DNA of 8,254 bases from Ktedonobacterales bacterium (GCA_025928125.1 JAICKD010000103.1:1-8254); one strand, 5' to 3'. Shown: positions 1 to 6,105, counted from the first letter of the stretch. Notes: generated by a model from the letters alone, not told the origin. Made by a program: numbers and translations.

Positions 1-984
1 AGGGTTGACCGCAATCACCTTCCGACCGGCCCATGCTGCCTTGTGGGAAAGGGTGGTGAGGAACCCACTCCAGCCCGCATCACTGATGCTCTTGGCCAGG
101 TGATGGTTCTTCACCATATTGGCGACCTGCAAATCCTCGTGATAGATCACATCGAATTGGCGCACGAGCGCGAGCGCCGTCTTGTGCTGGAAATCCTGTC
201 GTTGCCGCTTCACTTTCAGGTGCGCTTTCGCCAGCAACTTGACCGCTTTCTTGCGGCGTTTGCTTCCCTTCTTGCAACGAGACACCTTGCGTTGGGCTGT
301 TTTGAGGCGACGCTCCGCACGGCGGTAGTAGCGTGGGTTATGGATCATCGTGCCGTCCGCGAGCGTGGCGAATGACTCCAGCCCCAGGTCTATGCCCGTC
401 TCTTGCCCGGTGGGCGCAAGCGGCTGTATGGACACGTCCGCACACGAGACGACAGCATACCAGCCGTCCGCCTCACGGGAAATGGTGACGGTCTTGGGCG
501 TGCCTTCCCAGGGGTCTTCAAGACGGGACCAGCGTACCGCGATGCGCCCAATCTTGGAGAGAACCAGAGAACCGTTATCGAGCCGTGCGCCGTTGCCGAA
601 TTGCTTGTAGGTGAAACTGTGGTAGCGCTCACGCCCCTGAAAGCGTGGAAAACCTGGCGTTTGTCCTGCCTTCGCCCGGCGAAAGAACGCCTGGTAGGTT
701 TTGTCGAGCCGTGTGAGCACATCTTGCAAGACCTGAGAATGTATCTCCCCATAGTCAGGGAATGCCGCCTTCACGTCGGACAACTCGGCTTGTTGCTGGT
801 AGCAGGTGAGGGTGACACCCCGTTGGCGGTAGAGAAAGATGCGTTGTTCCAACGCCGTGTTGTAGAGCATACGGCAACACCACAACACACGCTCAAGTTC
901 CCGCGCCTGTTCCGGGGAGGGTTTGAGCTTGTACTTGTAGGCTTTGCGTATCGTCTGCGCCATCTGCGCCGTCTGCTCGTCCAT
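1..984 (-). CDS. tnpB: RNA-guided transposon nuclease TnpB (IS200/IS605 family), C-terminus beyond window
   Basis: Reading the minus strand from the ATG at 984 gives 328 uninterrupted codons to the window edge. The N-terminus (residues 11-60, motifs YKYKLKPSPEQ and CCRMLYNTALEQR) matches the helix-turn-helix start of OrfB/TnpB proteins. GIDLGLESFATLADG places the RuvC-I aspartate at D199, and VIYHEDLQVANMVKN places the RuvC-II glutamate at E283. A basic stretch (about 228-262) lies between them. These spacings match characterised TnpB proteins of about 400 residues, so roughly 70-80 residues are missing, including the zinc ribbon and third RuvC aspartate. TnpB is known as an RNA-guided DNA nuclease that helps IS elements persist, guided by an RNA from the element's right end, which would lie beyond position 1. 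There are no stops or frameshifts in the visible part. No strong Shine-Dalgarno sequence precedes the start. No tnpA is visible, so this may be a tnpB-only element. Confidence 0.93.
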   Translation of the reverse strand, partial: MDEQTAQMAQTIRKAYKYKLKPSPEQARELERVLWCCRMLYNTALEQRIFLYRQRGVTLTCYQQQAELSDVKAAFPDYGEIHSQVLQDVLTRLDKTYQAFFRRAKAGQTPGFPRFQGRERYHSFTYKQFGNGARLDNGSLVLSKIGRIAVRWSRLEDPWEGTPKTVTISREADGWYAVVSCADVSIQPLAPTGQETGIDLGLESFATLADGTMIHNPRYYRRAERRLKTAQRKVSRCKKGSKRRKKAVKLLAKAHLKVKRQRQDFQHKTALALVRQFDVIYHEDLQVANMVKNHHLAKSISDAGWSGFLTTLSHKAAWAGRKVIAVNP

Positions 985-995
985 AGGTCTCTATT

Positions 996-1010
996 CTGCC
1001 TGATAGGCAG
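996..1010 (-). repeat. Perfect 6-bp hairpin 11 nt upstream of the tnpB start
   Basis: CTGCCT at 996-1001 and AGGCAG at 1005-1010 form a perfect stem with a 3-nt loop. It ends 11 nt before the tnpB ATG, in the ribosome-loading zone, so it could limit tnpB translation or be a subterminal hairpin of the IS left end. Function is inferred only from position. Confidence 0.5.
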
Positions 1011-1039
1011 GAAAGCGGCAAGGCGAGAAGGCCATTCAT

Positions 1040-1060
1040 CCCCTGGCTAAAACCGAGGGG
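1040..1060 (-). repeat. Imperfect hairpin, candidate left-end structure of the tnpB element
   Basis: On the minus strand CCCCTCGG and CCAGGGG can pair: five base pairs, one bulged C, then two GC pairs, around a TTTTAG loop. Short imperfect hairpins at the element ends are typical of the IS200/IS605 family, where the transposase recognises them as single strands. It lies 56 nt upstream of the tnpB start, as expected for a left end. The exact element boundary cannot be fixed from one copy. Confidence 0.5.
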
Positions 1061-1089
1061 CTTTCTGGTCTATCTTCTGTAAGCCCCTC
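1055..1089 (-). terminator. 9-bp perfect inverted repeat after acpS, candidate terminator
   Basis: GAGGGGCTT at 1055-1063 is the exact reverse complement of AAGCCCCTC at 1081-1089, with a 17-nt loop. On the minus strand it starts 22 nt after the acpS stop and is followed by GGTTTT, which resembles a factor-independent terminator with a short U-tract. One arm overlaps the neighbouring hairpin (1040-1060), so the two structures exclude each other. It may be part of the IS end rather than an acpS terminator. Confidence 0.45.
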
Positions 1090-1111
1090 ATAATGGGTGG
1101 CGGGCATCGCA

Positions 1112-1588
1112 TCACGAGGGTGTACCTACGCCGACGACGACCGCCATCGCGTGCTCGTGGGTGTCGGAGATGCTGACGTCGAAGGCGGCGAGCCCCAGCA
1201 GGCGCGCCCGCTCGGCAGCCGCCCCGTGCAGCTGTAAGCCGGGTTTGCCGGAGGGCAGCCGGATGATCTCGATATCATGCCAGCGAATCGCGCCGATGCC
1301 GGTACCCAGCGCCTTCGCGCACGCCTCCTTGGCCGCGAAGCGCCCCGCCAGCCGATGGACGCGCCCCTTCGCCTGGTCCAGTTCGGTCTCGGTGAAGACC
1401 TTGTGGAGAAAGCGGTCGCCAAAGCGCTCCCATGTGCGGACGAGCCGCTCCACCTCCACCAGGTCTACACCCACGGTCACCGCCATGGGCGTTGCTGGAA
1501 GATGAAGCGGCTCGCCGGGTGCGTCAGACTGCGCTGGCGCATCGGAAGCATCGGAGGCATGGGAGGACTCGGCGTCTCCCGTAGTCAT
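1112..1588 (-). CDS. acpS: Holo-[acyl-carrier-protein] synthase (AcpS) with N-terminal extension
   Basis: The product would be the 4'-phosphopantetheinyl transferase that moves phosphopantetheine from CoA to a serine of acyl carrier protein, activating it for fatty acid synthesis. Family motifs in the 158-residue frame are GVDLVEVERL (metal-binding D42), HRLAGRFAAKEACAKALGTG (metal-binding E88 in the FAAKEA core), WHDIEI (103-108) and a C-terminal VSISDTHEHAMAVVV strand. There the usual S-x-S-H pattern reads S-I-S-D with a histidine two residues on. Residues 1-34 are an Asp/Ala/Ser/Pro-rich extension absent from typical AcpS of about 120-130 residues. The ATG at 1588 is preferred because it overlaps the ugd stop (ATGA) and has GGACGGGG just upstream. 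The ATG at 1486 (MAVTVGVDL) would give a family-sized protein but has no evident ribosome site. Function is near certain; the start is less so. Confidence 0.93.
   Translation of the reverse strand: MTTGDAESSHASDASDAPAQSDAPGEPLHLPATPMAVTVGVDLVEVERLVRTWERFGDRFLHKVFTETELDQAKGRVHRLAGRFAAKEACAKALGTGIGAIRWHDIEIIRLPSGKPGLQLHGAAAERARLLGLAAFDVSISDTHEHAMAVVVGVGTPS
1536..1562. repeat. Imperfect 9-bp tandem repeat in the acpS N-terminal extension
   Basis: Three units, GGCGCATCG, GAAGCATCG and GAGGCATGG, run head to tail on the plus strand. On the coding strand they produce part of the Ser-Asp-Ala-rich extension. A similar 9-bp repeat occurs inside the MBL-fold gene at 3486-3512. Confidence 0.6.
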
Positions 1589-3075
1589 TTACCCCGTCCA
1601 TTACTACTGCTGGATGCTTTGGCTTTGCCTGCCGGACGTGTAGCTCGTGTGGTCATCGCGGGCTTTGTATGTGCCGCGATCTTGCCATTGCTCCGTTCGT
1701 CGCTGCGGCTATTCCCGTTGCTATGACCGTTGCCGTTGCGGCGCTCTACCCCGTGGCCGATGCCATGGTAGCGGAAGCCCAGGCGGCGCATCTCTATCGG
1801 GTCGTAGAGATTGCGGCCATCGATCAGTACGCGCCCTTCTTCGCGCGGGAGCATCTCATCACGCAGCCGCGCGAAGTTGATATCGCGGAAACGTTTCCAC
1901 TCCGTGATGACGAGGACGCCGTGCGTGCCACGCGCGGCCTCATACTCATCCTCACAGTAGGTCAGACCCGCGCTCGGCAGCGCCTGTCGCGCCGTCTCGG
2001 TCGCCACCGGGTCGAAGGCGCGCACCGTTGCGCCAGCCTCAATCAGCCAGCGGATGATGTGGATCGAAGGCGCCTCGCGCATGTCGTCGGTGTTATCCTT
2101 GAAGGCCAGCCCCAGCACGGCGAAAGTCTTGCCCTTCAGGCTGCCAGGGCCGCCGTGCTCGTGTTCCAGCTTCTCGATGACGATATGGCGTTGGTCGTCG
2201 TTGATCTTCATCACCGCGTCGAGCAACTGCGGATGCAGACCCGCCTCGCCAGCCATGTGCGCCAGCGCCTTTACGTCCTTGGGAAAACAGCTCCCGCCGA
2301 ATCCGAGGCCAGCATACAGGAAGGCTCGCCCGATGCGCTTGTCGTAGCCCATTCCGGCGGCGACTTCCGTCACATCAGCGCCCAAGCGGTCACAGATACG
2401 CGCCATCTCGTTGATGAACGAAATCTTGGTGGCCAGGAAGGCATTCGAGGCGTACTTGATCATCTCAGCGGTATAGAGGTCGGTGATCACGATGGGTGCG
2501 CGCACTGAATGGTACAGCTGCGCGACCTTATCCGCCGCCGCACGGTCCGTCGAGCCGAGGACGACGCGATCCGGCTGGAGGAAGTCTTGGACGGCTGAGC
2601 CTTCGCGGAGGAACTCAGGGTTGGAGACGACCGACACCTTGAGCGTGGTATCCACCAGATGCTCGTGAACGATGGCCGAGACCAGATCGCCGCTGCCGAC
2701 TGGCATCGTGCTCTTGTTGACGATGATCGCGTCGTTGCGCAGATGCTCGGCAATCGAGCGCGCCGCCGATTCGACATACGACATGTCGGCGCCGTCGCCA
2801 TCCTGTACCGTTGGTGTATTCACCGCGATGAAGATGAATTCGACGCCCTTCATCGCCTCCGCGTAGCTGGTGGTGAAGCGCAGCCGCTTTGCGTCCACAT
2901 TGCGCGTGACCATAGGCTGGAGGCCCGGCTCATAAATAGGAAGCTCGCCGGTCTTCAATCGCTCGATCTTCGCGGCAACCACATCCAGGCAGGTGACCTG
3001 ATTGCCCAGATCGGCCAGACATGTGCCAGTGACCAGGCCAACATACCCTGTCCCAACAACACAGATTTTGCTCAT
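1585..3075 (-). CDS. ugd: UDP-glucose 6-dehydrogenase
   Basis: The enzyme oxidises UDP-glucose to UDP-glucuronate with two NAD+ in the cytosol, feeding polysaccharide and cell-envelope glycan synthesis. The 496-residue product shows the Rossmann motif GTGYVGL (8-14), the acidic end of beta-2 (LD at 30-31), VNTPT (85-89), STMPVGSG (122-129), NPEFLREGSAVQDF (152-165), EMIKYASNAFLATKISFIN (204-222), the catalytic cysteine C263 in GFGGSCFPKD, and LGLAFKDNTDDMREAPS (321-337) opening the UDP-binding domain. The conserved enzyme ends near residue 444. Residues 445-496 are a Gly/Asn/Ser/Arg/Lys-rich tail that is probably disordered. The start at 3075 is supported by GAGGAA (minus strand, 3085-3090) nine bases upstream. 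The stop codon overlaps the acpS start by four bases. A UDP-mannose or UDP-GlcNAc dehydrogenase would have the same fold, but the motif set fits UDP-glucose dehydrogenase best. Confidence 0.95.
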   Translation of the reverse strand: MSKICVVGTGYVGLVTGTCLADLGNQVTCLDVVAAKIERLKTGELPIYEPGLQPMVTRNVDAKRLRFTTSYAEAMKGVEFIFIAVNTPTVQDGDGADMSYVESAARSIAEHLRNDAIIVNKSTMPVGSGDLVSAIVHEHLVDTTLKVSVVSNPEFLREGSAVQDFLQPDRVVLGSTDRAAADKVAQLYHSVRAPIVITDLYTAEMIKYASNAFLATKISFINEMARICDRLGADVTEVAAGMGYDKRIGRAFLYAGLGFGGSCFPKDVKALAHMAGEAGLHPQLLDAVMKINDDQRHIVIEKLEHEHGGPGSLKGKTFAVLGLAFKDNTDDMREAPSIHIIRWLIEAGATVRAFDPVATETARQALPSAGLTYCEDEYEAARGTHGVLVITEWKRFRDINFARLRDEMLPREEGRVLIDGRNLYDPIEMRRLGFRYHGIGHGVERRNGNGHSNGNSRSDERSNGKIAAHTKPAMTTRATRPAGKAKASSSSNGRGK

Positions 3076-3153
3076 TCCAAGTATTTCCTCAACGACCTCG
3101 TTAGCGACTTACTTCGCATTCCGCAAAGACGTTCCAGTGTACAACAGCATAAC

Positions 3154-3182
3154 GATGAGGGAGTGAGCCTACTCCTCTCATC
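3154..3182. repeat. Strong 11-bp hairpin in the gap between the MBL gene and ugd
   Basis: GATGAGGGAGT (3154-3164) pairs with ACTCC plus CTCATC (3171-3182) as an 11-bp stem broken by one bulged base at 3176, with a 6-nt loop (3165-3170). No T-run follows on either strand, so a classical intrinsic terminator is not clear. It lies about 80 nt upstream of ugd, as part of its leader or as a 3' end structure of the MBL transcript. Confidence 0.5.
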
Positions 3183-3216
3183 AGGTGAAACCTACGGACC
3201 GCAGCCGGGTAACGGC

Positions 3217-3242
3217 GCTGGTACGACGGGACTGCAACCAGC
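3217..3242. repeat. 6-bp inverted repeat just past the MBL gene stop
   Basis: GCTGGT at 3217-3222 is the reverse complement of ACCAGC at 3237-3242, with a 14-nt loop. On the minus strand it begins 11 nt after the stop of the MBL-fold gene. It is a weaker structure than the hairpin at 3154-3182 and has no T-run. Confidence 0.3.
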
Positions 3243-3253
3243 CGAACGCTGAT

Positions 3254-3973
3254 TCAGTCTCCGCGCACGAAAGGATTCATGCGCCGCTCCTCGCCAATGG
3301 TGGTGGCTCCGCCGTGTCCTGGGAAGACCAGCAGATCGGCTGGCAGCGGGTAGAGACGTGTCAGAATGCTCTCGTAGATAGCGTCCTCGTCTCCTCCCGG
3401 CAGATCGGTCCGCCCAATCCCACGCCGAAAGAGCGTATCGCCCGAAAGCAGCCACGCGCCCTCACGCGCCTCCTCAGCATTCGCCGATGCGCCAGATGCG
3501 CCAGATGCGTCCTCCGCGTCTCCTGGCTCATACAGAAGACAGATGCTGCCGGGCGTATGTCCTGGTGTAGCAATCACCCGCAGCCTTAGTGTACCCACCT
3601 CAACCAACATACCGTCTGTGATAGTACTATCCGGCAAACTCAGCGACTTCGGCAGGGGATAGCCAAACTGCTCGCCCCAGCGCCGCGCCTCGCGGGTGTA
3701 CAGGTAGCCATCCGCCGGATGCGCCAGCACTGGAACGGGCGCTTCCAGTCTGGCGAGCAGCGCCTCGGTCGCGCTGATATGGTCAAAATGGCCGTGTGTA
3801 TGCAGAATCTTGGCCACTGTCACGCCGCGCTCGCGAATCCGCGCCAGAATGCGCTCAGCCTCGTCGCCCGGATCAACCACCATCGCCGCCTGGGTCCGTG
3901 GGCAGACGATCAGATAGCAGTTCGCGTCCAGCTCGCCGACGGCGAATCCCTCGATAACCGATTCATCTCCCAT
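3254..3973 (-). CDS. Metallo-beta-lactamase-fold hydrolase, glyoxalase II-like (YcbL type)
   Basis: This 239-residue protein has the dinuclear metal motifs of the MBL superfamily: HTHGHFDH (58-65, so HxHxDH), GHTPGS (138-143), SGDTLF (177-182, bridging aspartate D179) and FPGHGGATTIGEERRMNPF near the C-terminus (last metal histidine H220). The compact length and GIGRTDLPGG are typical of YcbL/GloB-like proteins, which hydrolyse S-lactoylglutathione or similar thioesters; the real substrate cannot be read from sequence. An Asp/Ala/Ser/Gly-rich insert (about 150-171, with DASGASGAS) precedes the SGDTLF strand. The start at 3973 is chosen because AGGAG (minus strand, 3980-3984) lies six bases upstream and homology begins at once. 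An in-frame ATG at 4000 would add nine residues without a ribosome site. It lies 178 bp upstream of ugd on the same strand and is divergent from lgt. Confidence 0.9.
   Translation of the reverse strand: MGDESVIEGFAVGELDANCYLIVCPRTQAAMVVDPGDEAERILARIRERGVTVAKILHTHGHFDHISATEALLARLEAPVPVLAHPADGYLYTREARRWGEQFGYPLPKSLSLPDSTITDGMLVEVGTLRLRVIATPGHTPGSICLLYEPGDAEDASGASGASANAEEAREGAWLLSGDTLFRRGIGRTDLPGGDEDAIYESILTRLYPLPADLLVFPGHGGATTIGEERRMNPFVRGD
3486..3512. repeat. 9-bp tandem repeat inside the MBL-fold gene
   Basis: GATGCGCCA occurs twice head to tail (3486-3494, 3495-3503), followed by the variant GATGCGTCC (3504-3512). On the coding strand it produces the Gly-Ala-Ser run of the internal insert. 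The 9-bp unit keeps the reading frame, so copy number could change without breaking the gene. Confidence 0.75.
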
Positions 3974-4279
3974 GGGCCGCTCCTGTAGCATTAAAGTCAT
4001 GCATAGATACGAGGCATGGCCGTCTCTGGCGCTGGTATATCCTGGTATTTCATGGACGGTAGCCGATGGCCTGGCAATCCTCGCGCGTTATGCACTGTGA
4101 GCATTGTATGGCAAACCGTCGATGCCCGTCATGAGCTCGGGATGTGTGGAGGATGTGCATGGGCCGTCCCAGTCGTTGACAGCGGCTGGCTCGCTCCCTG
4201 ATAATGTCAGATGACAGGCGTGGCGGAGCGTCCCGTGGGGGAAGCGATGGCGAGCCGCGCAGGGAGAGGAAACGCGGGA
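3974..4279. other. Divergent intergenic region between the MBL-fold gene and lgt
   Basis: About 300 bases separate the two divergent starts. The lgt side has a clear promoter (4176-4205). No convincing -35/-10 pair was found for the MBL gene: TACAAT on the minus strand (around 4105-4110) has a poor -35 partner. Two short direct repeats are spaced about one helical turn: CTGGTAT at 4032-4038 and 4042-4048, and GGATGTG at 4140-4146 and 4151-4157. They could be operator half-sites, but this is weak. Short open frames here have no ribosome site or recognisable homology. Confidence 0.4.
4176..4205 (+). promoter_or_regulatory. Sigma-70-type promoter for lgt
   Basis: TTGACA at 4176-4181 matches the -35 consensus exactly. 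GATAAT at 4200-4205 matches five of six positions of the -10 box, after an 18-base spacer. Transcription would start near 4212, leaving a leader of about 70 nt before the preferred lgt start at 4280. It also makes the upstream ATG at 4211 an unlikely start, since it would sit at or before the transcript's 5' end. Confidence 0.65.
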
Positions 4280-5422
4280 ATGAATCATTTCCCTTTGGCA
4301 TATTTCGTTCTGAACCTAGACCCCATTCTGGTGCGCTTTGGCCCATTCGCCGTCCACTGGTATGGCATTGCCTATGTGGTCGCTATCGCCATTGCACTCA
4401 TGGTTGTCATGCGCTGGGCGAAGCGCGAGGGCATCCACGAGGACCAGCTATGGGGGTTGTTTATCTGGGCTGCCATTGGCGGGTTGGTTGGCGGTCGGCT
4501 CTACTTCGTCTTGCAACAGCCCGATCTGGTCGAGAACTACCTGCTCAAGCCGATCAATATTATCGCCGTCTGGAACGGTGGCATGGCCTTCTTTGGCGCG
4601 ATTTTCGGCGGCGCGGGCATGGCCTTCCTGCTGGCGCCGCGCTATGGATTGAATCGCTGGATCGCCCTGGATGGCGGCGCGCTCTTCGCGGCGGTCGGGC
4701 AAATCTTCGGGCGCTTCGGCAACATCGTCAATGGCGATATCCTTGGCAACGCCGCTGGCGGGGTCGTCACGCTGCCGCCTGGCGTCTGCTCCAATATCAG
4801 CGGGCCGTGCTTCGCGTACGTGTCTGACCCGCATATCCTGCCGTGGGCGCTGGTCTACCTCAACCCCAACAATACGTTTGTGACGCTGGGCGTGCCATTC
4901 CAGCCCGCGCAGGTCTATGAGATCCTCTTCAACCTGGTGGCGCTGGCGCTGCTCTGGCCGCTCCGTCATCGGCTGCCGAAGGTGCGCGCTGGTCTCTTCT
5001 TCACAGTCTATCTGGCGCTCTATGCCATCAGCCAGTTTGCCGTCTTCTTCTTCCGCGCAACGGAGCCGACGACGCCCTTCCTCGGCATCAGTGGGTTGAA
5101 GCAGGCGCAGTGGACCGCGCTCATTGTCTTCCTGCTCTGCATCCCGCTGGCGATTCTGGTCTTGCGCGTCTCGAAGCCGTGGCCGTTCTCGGAGGCGCGC
5201 CCGGTACCCTGGCCGCATTTCGCGCCCGTTGACCAGCAATCGCCCGCACGCAACCCCGCGGCGAATGCGCTCGTTGCGCCGCCCGCACGCCAGCGTGGCG
5301 TGATGCCGAGCGCGGCAACACCGCCGCCCGCCGATCTGCCGCCGTGGCAGCCGACACGCCCAACCGGAGGACGGCTGCGCAACCTGTTCGGCGACATGGC
5401 GCGTTCGAGCTCGAGCCAGTAG
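4280..5422 (+). CDS. lgt: Prolipoprotein diacylglyceryl transferase
   Basis: Lgt is the membrane enzyme that transfers diacylglycerol from phosphatidylglycerol to the lipobox cysteine of prolipoproteins, the first step of lipoprotein maturation. From the ATG at 4280 the product is 380 residues, with several hydrophobic membrane segments. Family motifs are VHWYGIAYV (25-33), GGRLYFV (71-77), WNGGMAFFGA (98-107), the signature FGRFGNIVNGD (143-153), QPAQVYEI (208-215) and FFFRATEP (256-263), where R259 fits the essential C-terminal arginine. The histidine of E. coli-type SFHGG is Phe here; other phyla also vary at this site. After about residue 300 comes a soluble Pro/Ala/Arg-rich tail of about 80 residues, beyond the usual length. 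GGGAGAGG lies about ten bases upstream. ATGs at 4211 and 4247 are in frame, the latter with a possible GGGGGA site, but they add non-conserved residues. The HIT gene follows 18 bp downstream. Confidence 0.93.
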   Translation: MNHFPLAYFVLNLDPILVRFGPFAVHWYGIAYVVAIAIALMVVMRWAKREGIHEDQLWGLFIWAAIGGLVGGRLYFVLQQPDLVENYLLKPINIIAVWNGGMAFFGAIFGGAGMAFLLAPRYGLNRWIALDGGALFAAVGQIFGRFGNIVNGDILGNAAGGVVTLPPGVCSNISGPCFAYVSDPHILPWALVYLNPNNTFVTLGVPFQPAQVYEILFNLVALALLWPLRHRLPKVRAGLFFTVYLALYAISQFAVFFFRATEPTTPFLGISGLKQAQWTALIVFLLCIPLAILVLRVSKPWPFSEARPVPWPHFAPVDQQSPARNPAANALVAPPARQRGVMPSAATPPPADLPPWQPTRPTGGRLRNLFGDMARSSSSQ

Positions 5423-5440
5423 CTGCGAAGGATTGTCTGG

Positions 5441-6082
5441 ATGACATCGTCCACTGCCCATGCAACGCCAACGCCGGATCACCGCTGCGTCTTCTGCGCG
5501 CATGACGCGCTCGACGTGGTGCTGGAGGAGACGCCGCACTTTCTGGTCATCGCCGATCACGCGCCACTCGCCGAGGGCCATCTGCTGATCGTTCCGCGCG
5601 ACCACTACGCCTGCTACGGCGCGCTGCCAGCGGAGTTCGACGAGGAGGCGCTAGAACTGCGTGAGCGCGTCATCGCCTTTCTGACGGCCACCTATCGCGC
5701 GCCGATCTTCTTCGAGCACGGCGTCTTCCGCCAGACGGTCTTTCACGCGCACCTGCACGCGCTGCCACTGGGTGCGGCCAATTCAGGCTTCGCCGACGAG
5801 GTCAGGAGCATCGGAAGCCTAGCTGCTTCACCCGATGCTCTGCGCGCGTGGTATGCCGACCAGGGCCACTACTTCTACCTCGATACGGAGCGTGACGGTT
5901 CGGGCGGACGCGAGCCGCTGCTCTTCCCCGCTGACCTTGAGGTGTACTTTCAGGTGATGGGTACGCTCCGCACCCATACCGCGCAGACGGCGGCATGGAT
6001 TCCGCCCGCGATACGCCAGATGCAGGGCGGGGCGAAGATGCGCGCGGTGGCCGCCGCCTGGCGCGGGTATTATGGAGATTAG
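5441..6082 (+). CDS. HIT-family nucleotide hydrolase or transferase
   Basis: The 213-residue product carries the histidine-triad signature HAHLHAL, with H102, H104 and H106. It also has the usual preceding strand GHLLIVPRDHY (46-56), an FEHG motif (91-94) and an N-terminal CVFC pair (16-19) like the zinc-site cysteines of many HIT proteins. HIT proteins hydrolyse or transfer nucleotide phosphates such as diadenosine polyphosphates, AMP-amidates or AMP-lysine. The substrate cannot be assigned. The C-terminal half (about 120-213) is longer than in the common 110-150-residue HIT proteins and resembles the extended forms. The start at 5441 is supported by AAGGA at 5428-5432, eight bases upstream. 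With only 18 bp to lgt it is probably cotranscribed. Confidence 0.88.
   Translation: MTSSTAHATPTPDHRCVFCAHDALDVVLEETPHFLVIADHAPLAEGHLLIVPRDHYACYGALPAEFDEEALELRERVIAFLTATYRAPIFFEHGVFRQTVFHAHLHALPLGAANSGFADEVRSIGSLAASPDALRAWYADQGHYFYLDTERDGSGGREPLLFPADLEVYFQVMGTLRTHTAQTAAWIPPAIRQMQGGAKMRAVAAAWRGYYGD
5806..5840 (+). repeat. Two-part hairpin inside the HIT gene
   Basis: GAGCATCG (5806-5813) pairs with CGATGCTC (5833-5840), and inside it GAAGC (5814-5818) pairs with GCTTC (5825-5829). This gives 13 bp in total, with a 3-nt bulge and a 6-nt loop. The region encodes a linker-like stretch after the histidine triad. No function is evident. Confidence 0.45.
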
Positions 6083-6105
6083 CTGAGCGTCGAACGGAAT
6101 GGCTG

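Noticed and set aside
403..1050. 215-codon plus-strand open frame over the tnpB region
   Set aside because: It is antisense to a clearly conserved TnpB frame and shows no recognisable protein motifs.
996..1089. CRISPR array at the cluster of palindromes
   Set aside because: The hairpins differ in sequence and there is no repeat-spacer periodicity.
1669..2508. 279-codon plus-strand open frame opposite ugd
   Set aside because: It is antisense to a highly conserved dehydrogenase and has no known motifs.
4050..4157. Short minus-strand frame with several cysteines upstream of the MBL gene
   Set aside because: The cysteine spacing (CSQC, EDC) looked like a small zinc protein, but there is no good ribosome site and the frame shows no coding bias.
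4448..5605. 385-codon minus-strand open frame opposite lgt
   Set aside because: It is very rich in Arg, Gln and Glu as expected from antisense of GC-rich codons, and overlaps the well-supported lgt and HIT genes.
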